From Clostridia bacterium (lineage in GTDB: Bacteria; Bacillota; Clostridia; Acetivibrionales; JAFADI01), in assembly GCA_026418695.1 (NCBI GenBank), contig JAOAAU010000122.1:1-64000 (forward strand): a stretch of DNA of 64,000 nucleotides, read 5' to 3'. Under the pieces are notes generated by a model. That model made no database searches. It was not told the origin of the DNA and saw nothing but the letters and a program-made list of their open reading frames with translations. Position numbers and translations under genes: made by a program. Each line of letters begins with the position of its first letter. The stretch's first letter is position 1. Positions 49,036 through 58,718 of the stretch are shown piece after piece.

Positions 49036-50616
49036 ATGAGTAGAAGAATACTGGTATTGGATACGACCTTAAGAGATGGAGAACAAGTACCGGGAGCAAA
49101 ACTGAATTTATATGAAAAAATTGAAATAGCCAATCAGTTGAAAGCACTGAACGTAGATATTATTGAAGCAGGTTTTCCGTCCTCTTCACAGGGAGACTTT
49201 CAAGCAGTAAAGGAAATTGCCAGGGCTGTAGGAAGGGGACCCATGATTACGGCGCTTGCAAGAGCGGTAAAAAGTGATATTGATGCGGTGTATGAAAGTG
49301 TCCGATATGCTGAAAGACCTTTGATTCATATTGTTTTGGGAACTTCCGAGGTCCATGTGGAGAAGAAATTCAGGCGATCGAGGGAAGAAGTTCTTGAGAT
49401 GGGAGTAAATGCGGTCAAATATGCAAAAACACTGCTTCCACAGGTACAATATTCAACGGAAGATGCATCAAGATCGGATTTTGAATACCTTTGGAGAACC
49501 ATTGAGGCTGTGGTAAAAGCAGGTGCCACCATGATTAATATTCCGGATACGGTTGGGTTTGCAGTTCCTGAAGAATTCGGTGAATTGGTCCGAAAAATTA
49601 ATGACCGGTTAAAAAACTTAAATGACAAGGTAATCCTCAGCGTTCACTGTCATAACGATACCGGACTGGCAACGGCGAATACACTGATTGCAGTAAAAAA
49701 CGGTGCAGATAAAGTAGAGTGTACCATCAATGGACTGGGAGAAAGAGCAGGAAATGCTGCACTGGAAGAGGTGGTGGTGGGAATCAAGCTTCGACCTGAA
49801 TACTACGGTGCAGTTACTGGTGTCGTCACAAAGGAAATCTATAGAACATCCAAATTGGTCAGCAGCTTGACAGGGCTGGATGTTCAGGTAAATAAAGCTT
49901 TGACGGGAGATAATGCGTTTGCACATTCCTCGGGGATCCATCAGGATGGCCTGCTGAAATCCAGGGATGTATACGAAATTATTCAGCCAGAAGATGTCGG
50001 GGTTGAGGACATGGAGATGATCCTGACTGCACGCTCGGGACGTCATGCTTTTAGAAATTCCGTTGAAAAAATCGGCTACAAATTTGAGGAGGAGCAGGAT
50101 TTTGAATGCATCTTTGAAAAATTCCTCGAACTGGCAGATATCAAGAAAGAGGTTTATTACTCAGATCTCTACTATTTGATGGAGAAATACAACGAAGGAA
50201 GGCAATCCGGAGAAAAGCAAATCAGCAGGTTATCCGGGTGTGATTTGTTTGAACTGGTGTCTTTCCAGGTCGTAACCAATGATATTCTTCCAACGGCAAC
50301 CATTCAAATCAAGAGAGGCAATGAGATGATCAAGCAAAGCGCGGTTGGAGACGGTCCGGTAGATGCCCTGTATACAGCAATTAAAAATGCAGTAGGGATG
50401 GATATTTCTCTTAAAGAGTATAAAATCAACAGCATGTCCCGTGGAAAAGAAGCTGTTGGAAGAGTCAATATCAAGATCGTCTTTGAGGATAAGACCTATA
50501 CCGCCAGAGCTTCCGATACGGACATCATCAAGGCCAGTGCGCTTGCCTTCATCAATGGAATCAACGCCATCACTATTGAAAAAATAAGTGAAAGTGCCCT
50601 GGAGCAAGAAGTTTAA
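49036..50616 (+). CDS. leuA: 2-isopropylmalate synthase
   Basis: LVLDTTLRDGEQVPGAKLN, EAGFPSSSQGDFQAVKEIA, INIPDTVGFAVPEEFGEL, LSVHCHNDTGLATANTLIAVKNGA, GLGERAGNAALEEVV; Leu T-box upstream. Confidence 0.93.
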   Translation: MSRRILVLDTTLRDGEQVPGAKLNLYEKIEIANQLKALNVDIIEAGFPSSSQGDFQAVKEIARAVGRGPMITALARAVKSDIDAVYESVRYAERPLIHIVLGTSEVHVEKKFRRSREEVLEMGVNAVKYAKTLLPQVQYSTEDASRSDFEYLWRTIEAVVKAGATMINIPDTVGFAVPEEFGELVRKINDRLKNLNDKVILSVHCHNDTGLATANTLIAVKNGADKVECTINGLGERAGNAALEEVVVGIKLRPEYYGAVTGVVTKEIYRTSKLVSSLTGLDVQVNKALTGDNAFAHSSGIHQDGLLKSRDVYEIIQPEDVGVEDMEMILTARSGRHAFRNSVEKIGYKFEEEQDFECIFEKFLELADIKKEVYYSDLYYLMEKYNEGRQSGEKQISRLSGCDLFELVSFQVVTNDILPTATIQIKRGNEMIKQSAVGDGPVDALYTAIKNAVGMDISLKEYKINSMSRGKEAVGRVNIKIVFEDKTYTARASDTDIIKASALAFINGINAITIEKISESALEQEV

Positions 50617-50728
50617 CATTAAGCGCAAATACTTTAAGATTCTGAATCCTTACGTTGACTGTAAAAGGGCTTGGTAAGGAAAAATTCAGTGGACGATATG
50701 GTTTGGACAATAGGATGTTAGGATCATC

Positions 50729-50760
50729 AAAAGAGGCTCGTTGTATCAACGAGCCTCTTT
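50729..50760. terminator. Convergent terminator between leuA and glyA
   Basis: AAAGAGGCTCGTTG TAT CAACGAGCCTCTTT. Confidence 0.9.
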
Positions 50761-50778
50761 GAGATCTACTCCAAGAAA

Positions 50779-52287
50779 TTAATCTACAAAATGTTTTTCG
50801 AGAAAGTTCAAGTCGAGCTGCGGGTACACCGGGAACCTGCCTAAAAGTGCCCGAACTCTCGTGATAGCTTCTTCTCTAATGTTTTCATCAATCACATACT
50901 TCGCCTTACTGACGGTACCACTTGAAGTAGTCGTTGGCTTTGTGCCTGAAAGTACCAATTTGATGATGGATGCGATTTCCGCCATCTCTGCCTGACCCAT
51001 TCCAAGGGTAGTGACTGCCGGGGTTCCGATTCTTAGTCCGCTTGTATACCACGGGCCATTAGGATCGTAAGGAAGAGGGCTTCTGCTGGTTGTAATCAGG
51101 CAATCACAAAGGGCGCTTTCTGCCTGCCGTCCGGTGATACCAAAAGGACTGACATTCAGAAGGAAAAGATGATTGTCGGTACCATTGGTGGATACCGGAA
51201 TTCCAAGCTGCATGCAGGCTTCGGCAAAGGCTTTGGCGTTATCAACAACTTTTGCTGCATATTCCTTAAACTCCGGTGAGCAGGCTTCTGTAAATGCTAC
51301 AGCTTTTGCAGCCATAACATGGGGGAGAGGGCCGCCGATGACAAGGGGGCATCCTTTATCCACATGTTCTGCAAATTCATCGGTACAAAGGATCATACCG
51401 CCTCTGGGACCACGGAGCGTCTTATGAGTTGTCGTTGTAACAATATGGGCATAGGGGACGGGGTTATATTCTCCTGTAAAAACACCGCCCGCCACAATTC
51501 CTGCAAAATGGGCCATATCCACCATAAATACCGCATTGACCTTGTCGGCAATCTCACGCATGCGGCGGAAATTGATTTTTCTAGGATAAGCGCTATAGCC
51601 GGTAAGAAGGATGAGTGGCTTGATTTTAACTGCCATCGCTTCGATTTGATCATAATTGATTAAGTGCGTTTTTTCATCCACTGCATAATTATAATGTTCA
51701 AACATTCTACCTGAGATGTTATGTCTGTAACCATGGGTCAAATGCCCGCCGGAAAACAGGTCCAGACCTAAAAGCTTTTGGTTGCCAAGCTTTTCGCGGA
51801 TACGGGACCAATCCTCATCAGTTACTTTTAAGGGGTCTGTGACTCCCAGTTTTTCCAGTTCTGGGACATGAACCCGTGCATTCAGGATTGCCCAAAAAGC
51901 AATGAGATTGGCATCTGCCCCGCTATGGGGCTGAACATAGGCATGATCGCAGCCAAATACTTTTTTTGCCAGATCACAGGCTAGATTTTCGATAAAGTCA
52001 ACTTGCTCACACCCTGCATAGTTGCGGTGTCCCGGATAACCTTCTGCGTATTTGTCGGTGAGCAGATTTCCCATGGCCAGCTGTGTGGCCAGAGAACAGT
52101 AGTTTTCACTGGCGATGAGTTTTAAATGACTCCTCTGGTTTCTGATTTCATTAACGATGGCTTTCGCAATGTCCGGAGAAACCCTGGAAATCTCGGAAAG
52201 GTTCGCGATATAGGCCAGAAAACCGGCATCCATGTTTTCCTTTCCCATACTTTGGATATAATCCATGACAGCATTCAAATGAGACAT
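50779..52287 (-). CDS. glyA: Serine hydroxymethyltransferase, long form (about 502 aa)
   Basis: LKLIASENYCSLATQLAMGNLLTDKYAEGYPGHRNYAGCEQVDFIE, HVVTTTTHKTLRGPRGG-type lysine motif (IVTTTTHKTLRGPRGGMI), internal insertion ARVHVPELEKLGVTDPLKVTDEDWSRIREKLGNQKLLGLDLFSGG. Confidence 0.96.
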   Translation of the reverse strand: MSHLNAVMDYIQSMGKENMDAGFLAYIANLSEISRVSPDIAKAIVNEIRNQRSHLKLIASENYCSLATQLAMGNLLTDKYAEGYPGHRNYAGCEQVDFIENLACDLAKKVFGCDHAYVQPHSGADANLIAFWAILNARVHVPELEKLGVTDPLKVTDEDWSRIREKLGNQKLLGLDLFSGGHLTHGYRHNISGRMFEHYNYAVDEKTHLINYDQIEAMAVKIKPLILLTGYSAYPRKINFRRMREIADKVNAVFMVDMAHFAGIVAGGVFTGEYNPVPYAHIVTTTTHKTLRGPRGGMILCTDEFAEHVDKGCPLVIGGPLPHVMAAKAVAFTEACSPEFKEYAAKVVDNAKAFAEACMQLGIPVSTNGTDNHLFLLNVSPFGITGRQAESALCDCLITTSRSPLPYDPNGPWYTSGLRIGTPAVTTLGMGQAEMAEIASIIKLVLSGTKPTTTSSGTVSKAKYVIDENIREEAITRVRALLGRFPVYPQLDLNFLEKHFVD

Positions 52288-52442
52288 AGTGACCTCCTGA
52301 ATAATATATTTTGTAAACTTTAAGTAATTCAATGCTAGAGATACCAACTTCAAACCTAGATATATTCTTACAGTTCATTATCTGTAAGACCTATTGGAAA
52401 CCTTCATCAAAGGACGAAGGAAATTTCCTGGTATGAAAAATA

Positions 52443-52483
52443 AAAAAGAGGTCAAACTAAAAAGTTTAACCTCTGAATTTCGA
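52443..52483 (-). terminator. Intrinsic terminator downstream of the glycine riboswitch
   Basis: Minus strand GAGGTTAAACTTTTTAGTTTGACCTCTTTTTTATTTTT. Confidence 0.85.
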
Positions 52484-52534
52484 AAATCGCGACAAAACGA
52501 AAACATACAAAATGTACGCTTATGCAGCTGCGAT

Positions 52535-52700
52535 ACTCTGTCCTTTTGCCTGAGAGATTATTCTCTTAAAAGAGAAATGCCCCTTCGGCGCCAATCAATG
52601 GTCTCTCCAGAGGTTCATCCGGTTGATGTCCGTTTACCTGAGAGTTTAGCTCCTTCGGTGAACTGTGCTTATTGCACAGTCGCTCTCCATCAACCATCAT
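52535..52700 (-). promoter_or_regulatory. Tandem glycine riboswitch (two aptamers)
   Basis: Minus strand GGAGAGCGACTG...CACCGAAGGAGCTAAACTCTCAGGTAAACGGACA...CTCTGGAGAGACC...GCGCCGAAGGGGCA...CTCTCAGGCAAAAGGACAGAG: two copies of the aptamer core. Confidence 0.95.
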
Positions 52701-52998
52701 CTGAAAATATTTACCTGTAAAAGTTTACAAATTCATTATAATGATTCACAGCTATTCCTGTCAAGTACTGCCAAGCAGTCTGCGGATGTGAAAGAGGACG
52801 ACGAAATTACGAGCAAAGATTGATCATTGAAGGCATTTAAAAGCCAGTCACGGACTCACTGCGAAATAATGGGAGTTAATATGCTGTATACTTATGGTTA
52901 TCGATATAAGAAGTATGTCTTGCTTAATTTAACACCAAGATGAATAAAAAAGCATACTATAAAATGAAATTAATTGATTTAAGCAAGGTGAGGTTCCC

Positions 52999-53646
52999 AT
53001 GGATCAAAATATTATTAGAATCGGAATGAAAGCGCCGGATTTTTCGGCAACAACTACCTTTGGACCGCTCAATATGAGTGATTTGCAGGGAAAATGGGTG
53101 GTGATGTTCAGCCATCCTGGAGACTTTACACCGGTCTGCACAACAGAATTCATAGCCTTTTCCCAAATGGCTCCCTGTTTTGCCCAAAGAAATGCTCAGC
53201 TGCTCGGCTTAAGCATCGATAGCAATCCATCCCATCTGGCTTGGGTATATAATATCTATCTGAATACAGGAATTCAGATCCCTTTCCCGATTATTGCAGA
53301 TAGAGACGGATCTATTGCCAGGCTTTATGGAATGATCGCACCGGATGTGAGTTCAACGGAGACCATTAGAAGCGTGTTCATCATCGATGACAAGCAGGTG
53401 ATCCGGGCAATTCTATCCTACCCGCAAACCAATGGACGAAACATACCGGAAATCTTACGTTTAGTCATCGCGTTACAGACTTCAGCCAGGGAAAAAGTAG
53501 CAACTCCGGCAAATTGGATACCGGGTCAGCCAGTGGTAGTTCCAGTGGCTAAGACATACAACGAACTGATTGAAAGGGTGCAGAACCCGCAAGCGCAAGG
53601 TTTGACCAAGTGTATGGACTGGTATTTATGCTTCAAGCAGATTTGA
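52999..53646 (+). CDS. Peroxiredoxin (Prx6/AhpC-TSA family)
   Basis: FSHPGDFTPVCTTEFIAF active site; C-terminal KCMDWYLCFKQ. Confidence 0.95.
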   Translation: MDQNIIRIGMKAPDFSATTTFGPLNMSDLQGKWVVMFSHPGDFTPVCTTEFIAFSQMAPCFAQRNAQLLGLSIDSNPSHLAWVYNIYLNTGIQIPFPIIADRDGSIARLYGMIAPDVSSTETIRSVFIIDDKQVIRAILSYPQTNGRNIPEILRLVIALQTSAREKVATPANWIPGQPVVVPVAKTYNELIERVQNPQAQGLTKCMDWYLCFKQI

Positions 53647-53765
53647 GATGAATTGGACTTGTGCAGTTAAAATGAATAACTCTTTTGTAATCATTATCTT
53701 AATTCAAACAGTAATTTTTATCGCAGGTCTCCACAAGTCCAATAATTTTTTAAACAGATTTTCTT

Positions 53766-54671
53766 TTACGTTTCAGTGAGGACTACCTGATTGCGGCCAT
53801 CTGACTTTGCCTTATAAAGGTTTTTATCTGCCAGATCGATGAATTCTTCAGCAGTTACATTCCAGGATTTGCATAGGAGGCAAACTCCAAAGCTGGAGGT
53901 TATTCGGATGCTTTTTCCTGCAGCATTGAATACATGGTATTCAATTTGTTTTCTCAGTGTTTCTGTGAAATCCTTCAATGAAGCTGCACTCTCGCCTTTT
54001 AAGCAGACAAGAAACTCTTCACCCCCATACCTCGCTGCCCAGCCATTCTTACCATCAACACCGGCTTGCAGTATCTCGGCAAAACCTTTCAGCACATGAT
54101 CCCCTGCTATATGACCAAAGGTGTCGTTTACCGTCTTGAATTTATCAATGTCTGCAAAAATCACCGCGAAGGAGGTTGCAGTCATTTGACTGTGCAGAAG
54201 ATCAGGGGGAAGCCTTTCATCAATAAACCTCCTATTGAACAGCCCTGTCAGGCTGTCATGAATCTGCTGCTGTCCAATTTCGCAAAGGGTAGATAAAAGG
54301 GGATGATTGAGGTTTGCAGGAGGGGCTAAGGCCATACTGCGGGTTATATCCTTTATGAGTTCCAGTATGAAGGTTTCTGCTGAGTCCTGTACCGGCACGG
54401 CAAGAATCATAAAGATTCTGTCATTCATCCCTTCCAACTTGAAAAAGGTGTCTTTCTCGTTATAGGCACGCATCGAGATGCAATTACTGCAGATTTTTCC
54501 GTTCCTCCAGAGGTCATGGCATTTGTGAGGTGTTTCAATCAAGAGATCGGTATCAAGATCGTAAACTTGTTTTTCAATTGGCTTGATAATTCGAACAAAA
54601 TCATAAATTTTCTTCAGTAAATCAATAGAGTTCTTTAGTTCTTCGAGTTTTAATATTTTTTCAATGGACAT
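53766..54671 (-). CDS. GGDEF domain diguanylate cyclase
   Basis: DSLTGLFNRRFIDERL, FADIDKFKTVNDTFGHIAGDHVL, ARYGGEEFLV. Confidence 0.95.
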   Translation of the reverse strand: MSIEKILKLEELKNSIDLLKKIYDFVRIIKPIEKQVYDLDTDLLIETPHKCHDLWRNGKICSNCISMRAYNEKDTFFKLEGMNDRIFMILAVPVQDSAETFILELIKDITRSMALAPPANLNHPLLSTLCEIGQQQIHDSLTGLFNRRFIDERLPPDLLHSQMTATSFAVIFADIDKFKTVNDTFGHIAGDHVLKGFAEILQAGVDGKNGWAARYGGEEFLVCLKGESAASLKDFTETLRKQIEYHVFNAAGKSIRITSSFGVCLLCKSWNVTAEEFIDLADKNLYKAKSDGRNQVVLTET

Positions 54672-55018
54672 ACATTTCCCCCCTTTTTATCCTATGTATC
54701 ATGGTAGGGGACATAAAATACAACCTCCTGCTATATCTTATGTTAACTTATGTAGGGTTGTGAATCTTTTGAACATGAATTGTACATATAATTTATCATG
54801 AGGGATTGGCATTGAAAGCAAATGCAAAAAATCTGCATTGATTCCTGGGATTTAATAAATTTAGGTTTCTATTCGTATTAACCTGATAGAAATTTATGAA
54901 AAGGACAGCTGTTTTTCCTCCGCTGCCATTTTTAGCCCAGGGCAGGATATTGGGAACTTGTGGTTTTATGACAAATAAGATAAAATTTATTTAATATGTA
55001 GGTCATAGAGGTGACGTA

Positions 55019-57418
55019 ATGATTCCGGACAAAACGAATCGGAAAGTGCATCAGAAGGAGACAGGCGCCCATTCAGCAAATGAGGGGGAAAGCCAGGGGA
55101 TCAGGGAAGAAAGAACAGAAATGCTTGTGCAGCTGAATGAGGAATTGAAAAGAGAGGTTGCTGAAAGAAGAAAGGCAGAGCAGGAACTGGAACAAAGAAC
55201 GCATCTACTGTCTACACTTCTGGATGTCTCGAATCTTGTATCTTCAACGCTTGAACTGAAGCCGCTCCTGGAATCTATTTTGGATCGACTGAAAAAAATC
55301 ATCCCCTATAAAGGGGCTAAAATTGTTGTGATAGAAGGTTACTCCATTCGGGTCATTGCGCACAGGGGGCCTCTGAAAGAAGAAGTCATCCAGGTGAACC
55401 CGCTTCACGTAATGACTGCTGCAATTATCAGAGAAATTATTCATCAAAAAAAGCCGGTGGTCATTCCGGATATTTTGAGCGATGATCCCAATGCAGTAGT
55501 TTTCAGGCAAATTATCGGGGAGCATTTGAATACCACTTTTAAGAATTCAAGGTCATGGCTGGGAATCCCATTGATCATGAAAGACCGGGTTCTGGGTGCG
55601 CTGACTGTGGACTACGATGAACCGGATTTTTATCATCCTCATCATATTGAACTAGGGATGGCTTTTGCGAACCAGGTAGCCATCGAATTCGAAAATGCAA
55701 GACTTTATAATGAAACCATCAAGAGAGCGGATGAATTAAAAACCATGTTTTCGGTGCAGCAAGCGATTACCAGCCGCTTGGACCGGGATTATGTTCTGCA
55801 GCTGATCGCGGATGAATCCAGAAGACTGACCAACTGTGCAAGGACGGCGGTATTCCTGGTAGATGGTGAAGAATTGGTATTATGCGTATTTTCAGGTATG
55901 GACAGCAGGAGCTTTCTGGGGTACCGGATGCGTATCGACAGCTCTATGATGGGAAAAGCGATGCGGCAAGGACAATCTTTGATCGTCAATGATGCGCAGG
56001 AAAACAAGGAAGCCTACGAAGGGCTGGTAGAGAAAGCAAATGTCAAATCCTTTTTAAGTGTTCCTTTGGTTGTTGGAGTAAATCCTATCGGTACAGTTGC
56101 CGTTGTAGATAAAATCAGTGGGGAATTTAGAGCAGAGGATGAAAGAATCCTCAGCATGTTGGCATCAGTAGCGGTCATCGGTCTGGAAAACTCCAGGATG
56201 TATCAGGAGGAGCAAAGACGACATCTGGAGGATGAGCGGCGCAGGCATGTTGCAGAGGGTTTGCGGGATGTGCTGACGGTTTTGAATTCAAATAAGCCTC
56301 TTCCGGAGATACTGGATTTCATCATCATTCAAGCACTTAAATTGCTGGGTACGGATACAGGAGCCTTATATCGGCTGCAAAGCGACAAGGGAGTGCTGAG
56401 AATTGAAGCGGCCAGAGGCTTGCCGGAGGAATACATCGCCGAAATGATGATCCCTGTAGGAGCAGGGCTTGTCGGACAGTCTGTGGCACTGCGAAAGCCC
56501 ATTGCAGTAGCCAATATAAAAGAGTCCATTCCCCGTGAAATGCTGAACAGTCCTTCGAAAATTCAAGAGCACTTACGCTGGGTGACGGAGAATTTTCATG
56601 CATCTCTGGCAGTGCCGCTGATTTGTAAGGATGAAATCTATGGAGGAATTGTTTTATATTATCAGGAAGCCAAAGATTTTTCCCAGGAGGAAATTGAACT
56701 GGCGATGACCTTTGCGGATCAGACTGCGCTGGCAATAGATAATGCGAGGCTTCGAGCCCAGGCGGAAGAAGTGGCGGTTGCTGCTGAAAGAAGCCGTTTG
56801 GCGAGGGATTTACATGATGCCGTGACCCAAACACTGTTTTCATCAAGCCTGATTGCTGAGGTTTTGCCAAAGATATGGGAGAAAAACCCGATAGAAGGCA
56901 AGAAAAGATTGGATGAACTTCGACAGCTGACACGAGGCGCCCTGGCGGAGATGAGAACTCTTCTTCTGGAGTTGAGGCCGTCAGCATTGACGGAATCGGG
57001 GCTGAAAGAGCTGCTTACCCAGTTGACACAGGCGGTCATGGGAAGAAGCCGTATCCCGATCCAGTTGACCGTGGAGGGGCAGCCGAATTTGCCTCCGGAT
57101 GTTAAAATCGCGTTTTATAGAATTGCGCAAGAGGCACTGAATAACATTACCAAACACTCCCGCGCAAGTCAGGTCCGTATCAATCTTTTATGTACCGATA
57201 AGAAAGGGGAGCAATTTGGTGATGGTGAATTGAGAATTGAAGACAATGGATGTGGATTTGAGATAGAGAAGGTGACACCGGAACACCTGGGACTTGGGAT
57301 TATGAGGGAACGTGCAGAAGCTGTGGGGGCTGATTTTCAGGTGGAAAGCCGTAGCGGAGAAGGTACCGTAATTCTGGTGAGCTGGGGAAAAGGCAGGGAG
57401 GAATCTGAGAATGATTGA
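55019..57418 (+). CDS. Multi-GAF sensor histidine kinase, NarL/HisKA_3 type
   Basis: Repeated GAF-like segments (e.g. LGIPLIMKDRVLGALTVDYDE, SVPLVVGVNPIGTVAVVD, AVPLICKDEIYGGIVLYY); H-box SRLARDLHDAVTQTLFSSSLIAEVL; HATPase ALNNITKHSRASQV, LGLGIMRERAEAVGADF. Confidence 0.95.
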   Translation: MIPDKTNRKVHQKETGAHSANEGESQGIREERTEMLVQLNEELKREVAERRKAEQELEQRTHLLSTLLDVSNLVSSTLELKPLLESILDRLKKIIPYKGAKIVVIEGYSIRVIAHRGPLKEEVIQVNPLHVMTAAIIREIIHQKKPVVIPDILSDDPNAVVFRQIIGEHLNTTFKNSRSWLGIPLIMKDRVLGALTVDYDEPDFYHPHHIELGMAFANQVAIEFENARLYNETIKRADELKTMFSVQQAITSRLDRDYVLQLIADESRRLTNCARTAVFLVDGEELVLCVFSGMDSRSFLGYRMRIDSSMMGKAMRQGQSLIVNDAQENKEAYEGLVEKANVKSFLSVPLVVGVNPIGTVAVVDKISGEFRAEDERILSMLASVAVIGLENSRMYQEEQRRHLEDERRRHVAEGLRDVLTVLNSNKPLPEILDFIIIQALKLLGTDTGALYRLQSDKGVLRIEAARGLPEEYIAEMMIPVGAGLVGQSVALRKPIAVANIKESIPREMLNSPSKIQEHLRWVTENFHASLAVPLICKDEIYGGIVLYYQEAKDFSQEEIELAMTFADQTALAIDNARLRAQAEEVAVAAERSRLARDLHDAVTQTLFSSSLIAEVLPKIWEKNPIEGKKRLDELRQLTRGALAEMRTLLLELRPSALTESGLKELLTQLTQAVMGRSRIPIQLTVEGQPNLPPDVKIAFYRIAQEALNNITKHSRASQVRINLLCTDKKGEQFGDGELRIEDNGCGFEIEKVTPEHLGLGIMRERAEAVGADFQVESRSGEGTVILVSWGKGREESEND

Positions 57419-58052
57419 AAAAGGGGCTATCAAAGTAATGATTGTGGATGACCATGCGGTGGTTCGCAGCGGTTTATCCGCTTTCCTGATGACATGTGAC
57501 GAACTGGAGCTTGTCGGAGAGGCGTCCAACGGAAAAGAGGCTGTAGCGCTTTGTGCTGAAATTCAGCCGGATGTTGTACTGATGGACTTGATCATGCCGG
57601 AAATGGACGGTGCCGCAGCCACTCGTGAAATTAAAAAAAGTTTTCCGAACATCCAGGTAATTATCTTGACCAGCTTTAAGGAACAGAATCTGGTGGAAGA
57701 TGCGCTTCAAGCAGGTGCAATCGGATATCTTCTGAAAGATGTAACTGTAGATGAACTGGCAGCTGCCATACGCTCAGCGAAGATGGGAAAACCTACACTT
57801 GCACCGGAAGCAACTCAAGCATTGATCAGTGCCGCCAAGCACAGTAATGAAGCAGACAATGAGCTGACAATGCGGGAAAAGGAAATCCTGAATTTGATGG
57901 TCGTCGGACTCAGTAATCCAGAGATCGCCAGCAGGCTGGTGGTCAGCCGCTCAACCGTAAAGTTTCATGTCAGCAGTATTCTTGCCAAGCTGGGTGTTTC
58001 TACACGGACGGAAGCAGTAGCAATGGCATTACAACACAAACTTCTGGGGTAG
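57411..58052 (+). CDS. NarL/LuxR family response regulator
   Basis: KVMIVDDHAVVRSGLSAFL, VVLMDLIMPEMDG; LuxR HTH LTMREKEILNLMVVGLSNPEIASRLVVSRSTVKFHVSSILAKLGVSTRTEAVAMAL. Confidence 0.97.
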   Translation: MIEKGAIKVMIVDDHAVVRSGLSAFLMTCDELELVGEASNGKEAVALCAEIQPDVVLMDLIMPEMDGAAATREIKKSFPNIQVIILTSFKEQNLVEDALQAGAIGYLLKDVTVDELAAAIRSAKMGKPTLAPEATQALISAAKHSNEADNELTMREKEILNLMVVGLSNPEIASRLVVSRSTVKFHVSSILAKLGVSTRTEAVAMALQHKLLG

Positions 58053-58160
58053 CTGATTGAATTCCCAATGGTTTTGTAACTGGAATACTTATGGGCTAAA
58101 CTTAAATACGCTGTTGAATACTTGAATGCTTAACAATTTTATATTTGATATGCACGATCG

Positions 58161-58186
58161 TTTACCTGGCCATCCGGCCAGGTAAA
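58161..58186. other. Strong hairpin after the response regulator
   Basis: TTTACCTGGCC ATCC GGCCAGGTAAA. Confidence 0.8.
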
Positions 58187-58209
58187 ATACTAACCTGTTG
58201 TCTATTAAA

Positions 58210-58249
58210 AATCTCTCCGGGTGGCTGATGTACCCGGGGAGATTTTTTT
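58210..58249 (+). terminator. Intrinsic terminator
   Basis: AATCTCTCCGGGT GGCTGATGT ACCCGGGGAGATTTTTTT. Confidence 0.9.
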
Positions 58250-58340
58250 ATACAATAAGATCATTGAAAGATTGATAAATTTGAAACAATCTGATTGCGG
58301 AAGGTGTAGTTAATATTATGAAATTTAGAGGTGCGTTTTA

Positions 58341-58718
58341 ATGCGGATATTTCTGGCAGACGACCAGCGGGATGTTCGACTGGGGCTTCGGGTTCTTCTG
58401 GAACAAGAACCGGAACTTGAAATCGTTGGTGAGGCAGCGACGGTCAATGAGCTGCTGAAGGAAGTTGAAAAGCTTCAGCCCGATTTACTCCTATTGGACT
58501 GGGAATTACCAGAGAAGAATATTGTGTATACGGTTAACAATTTACATTCGATTTGTCCGGACCTGAAAATTATTGCTTTAAGCGGCAGGCCCGAAACTAA
58601 TAAAATTGCTTTGATGATGGGCGCGGATGCATTTGTAAGCAAGTGTGATCAACCGGAAAAGTTGATTGAAGCGATCTCAGAAGTAAGAAAAAAGGTGGGT
58701 AAAAAGATATGCAATTAA
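58341..58718 (+). CDS. Stand-alone receiver domain protein (response regulator, no output domain)
   Basis: MRIFLADDQRDVRLGLRVLLEQEPELEIVGEA ... LLLLDWELPEK ... IIALSGRPE ... GADAFVSKCDQPEKL; 125 aa. Confidence 0.94.
   Translation: MRIFLADDQRDVRLGLRVLLEQEPELEIVGEAATVNELLKEVEKLQPDLLLLDWELPEKNIVYTVNNLHSICPDLKIIALSGRPETNKIALMMGADAFVSKCDQPEKLIEAISEVRKKVGKKICN

Noticed and set aside
56337-56987. 216-aa antisense ORF inside the GAF histidine kinase
   Set aside because: Low-complexity Pro/Ser-rich translation with no domain signal; the plus strand has unambiguous kinase motifs.
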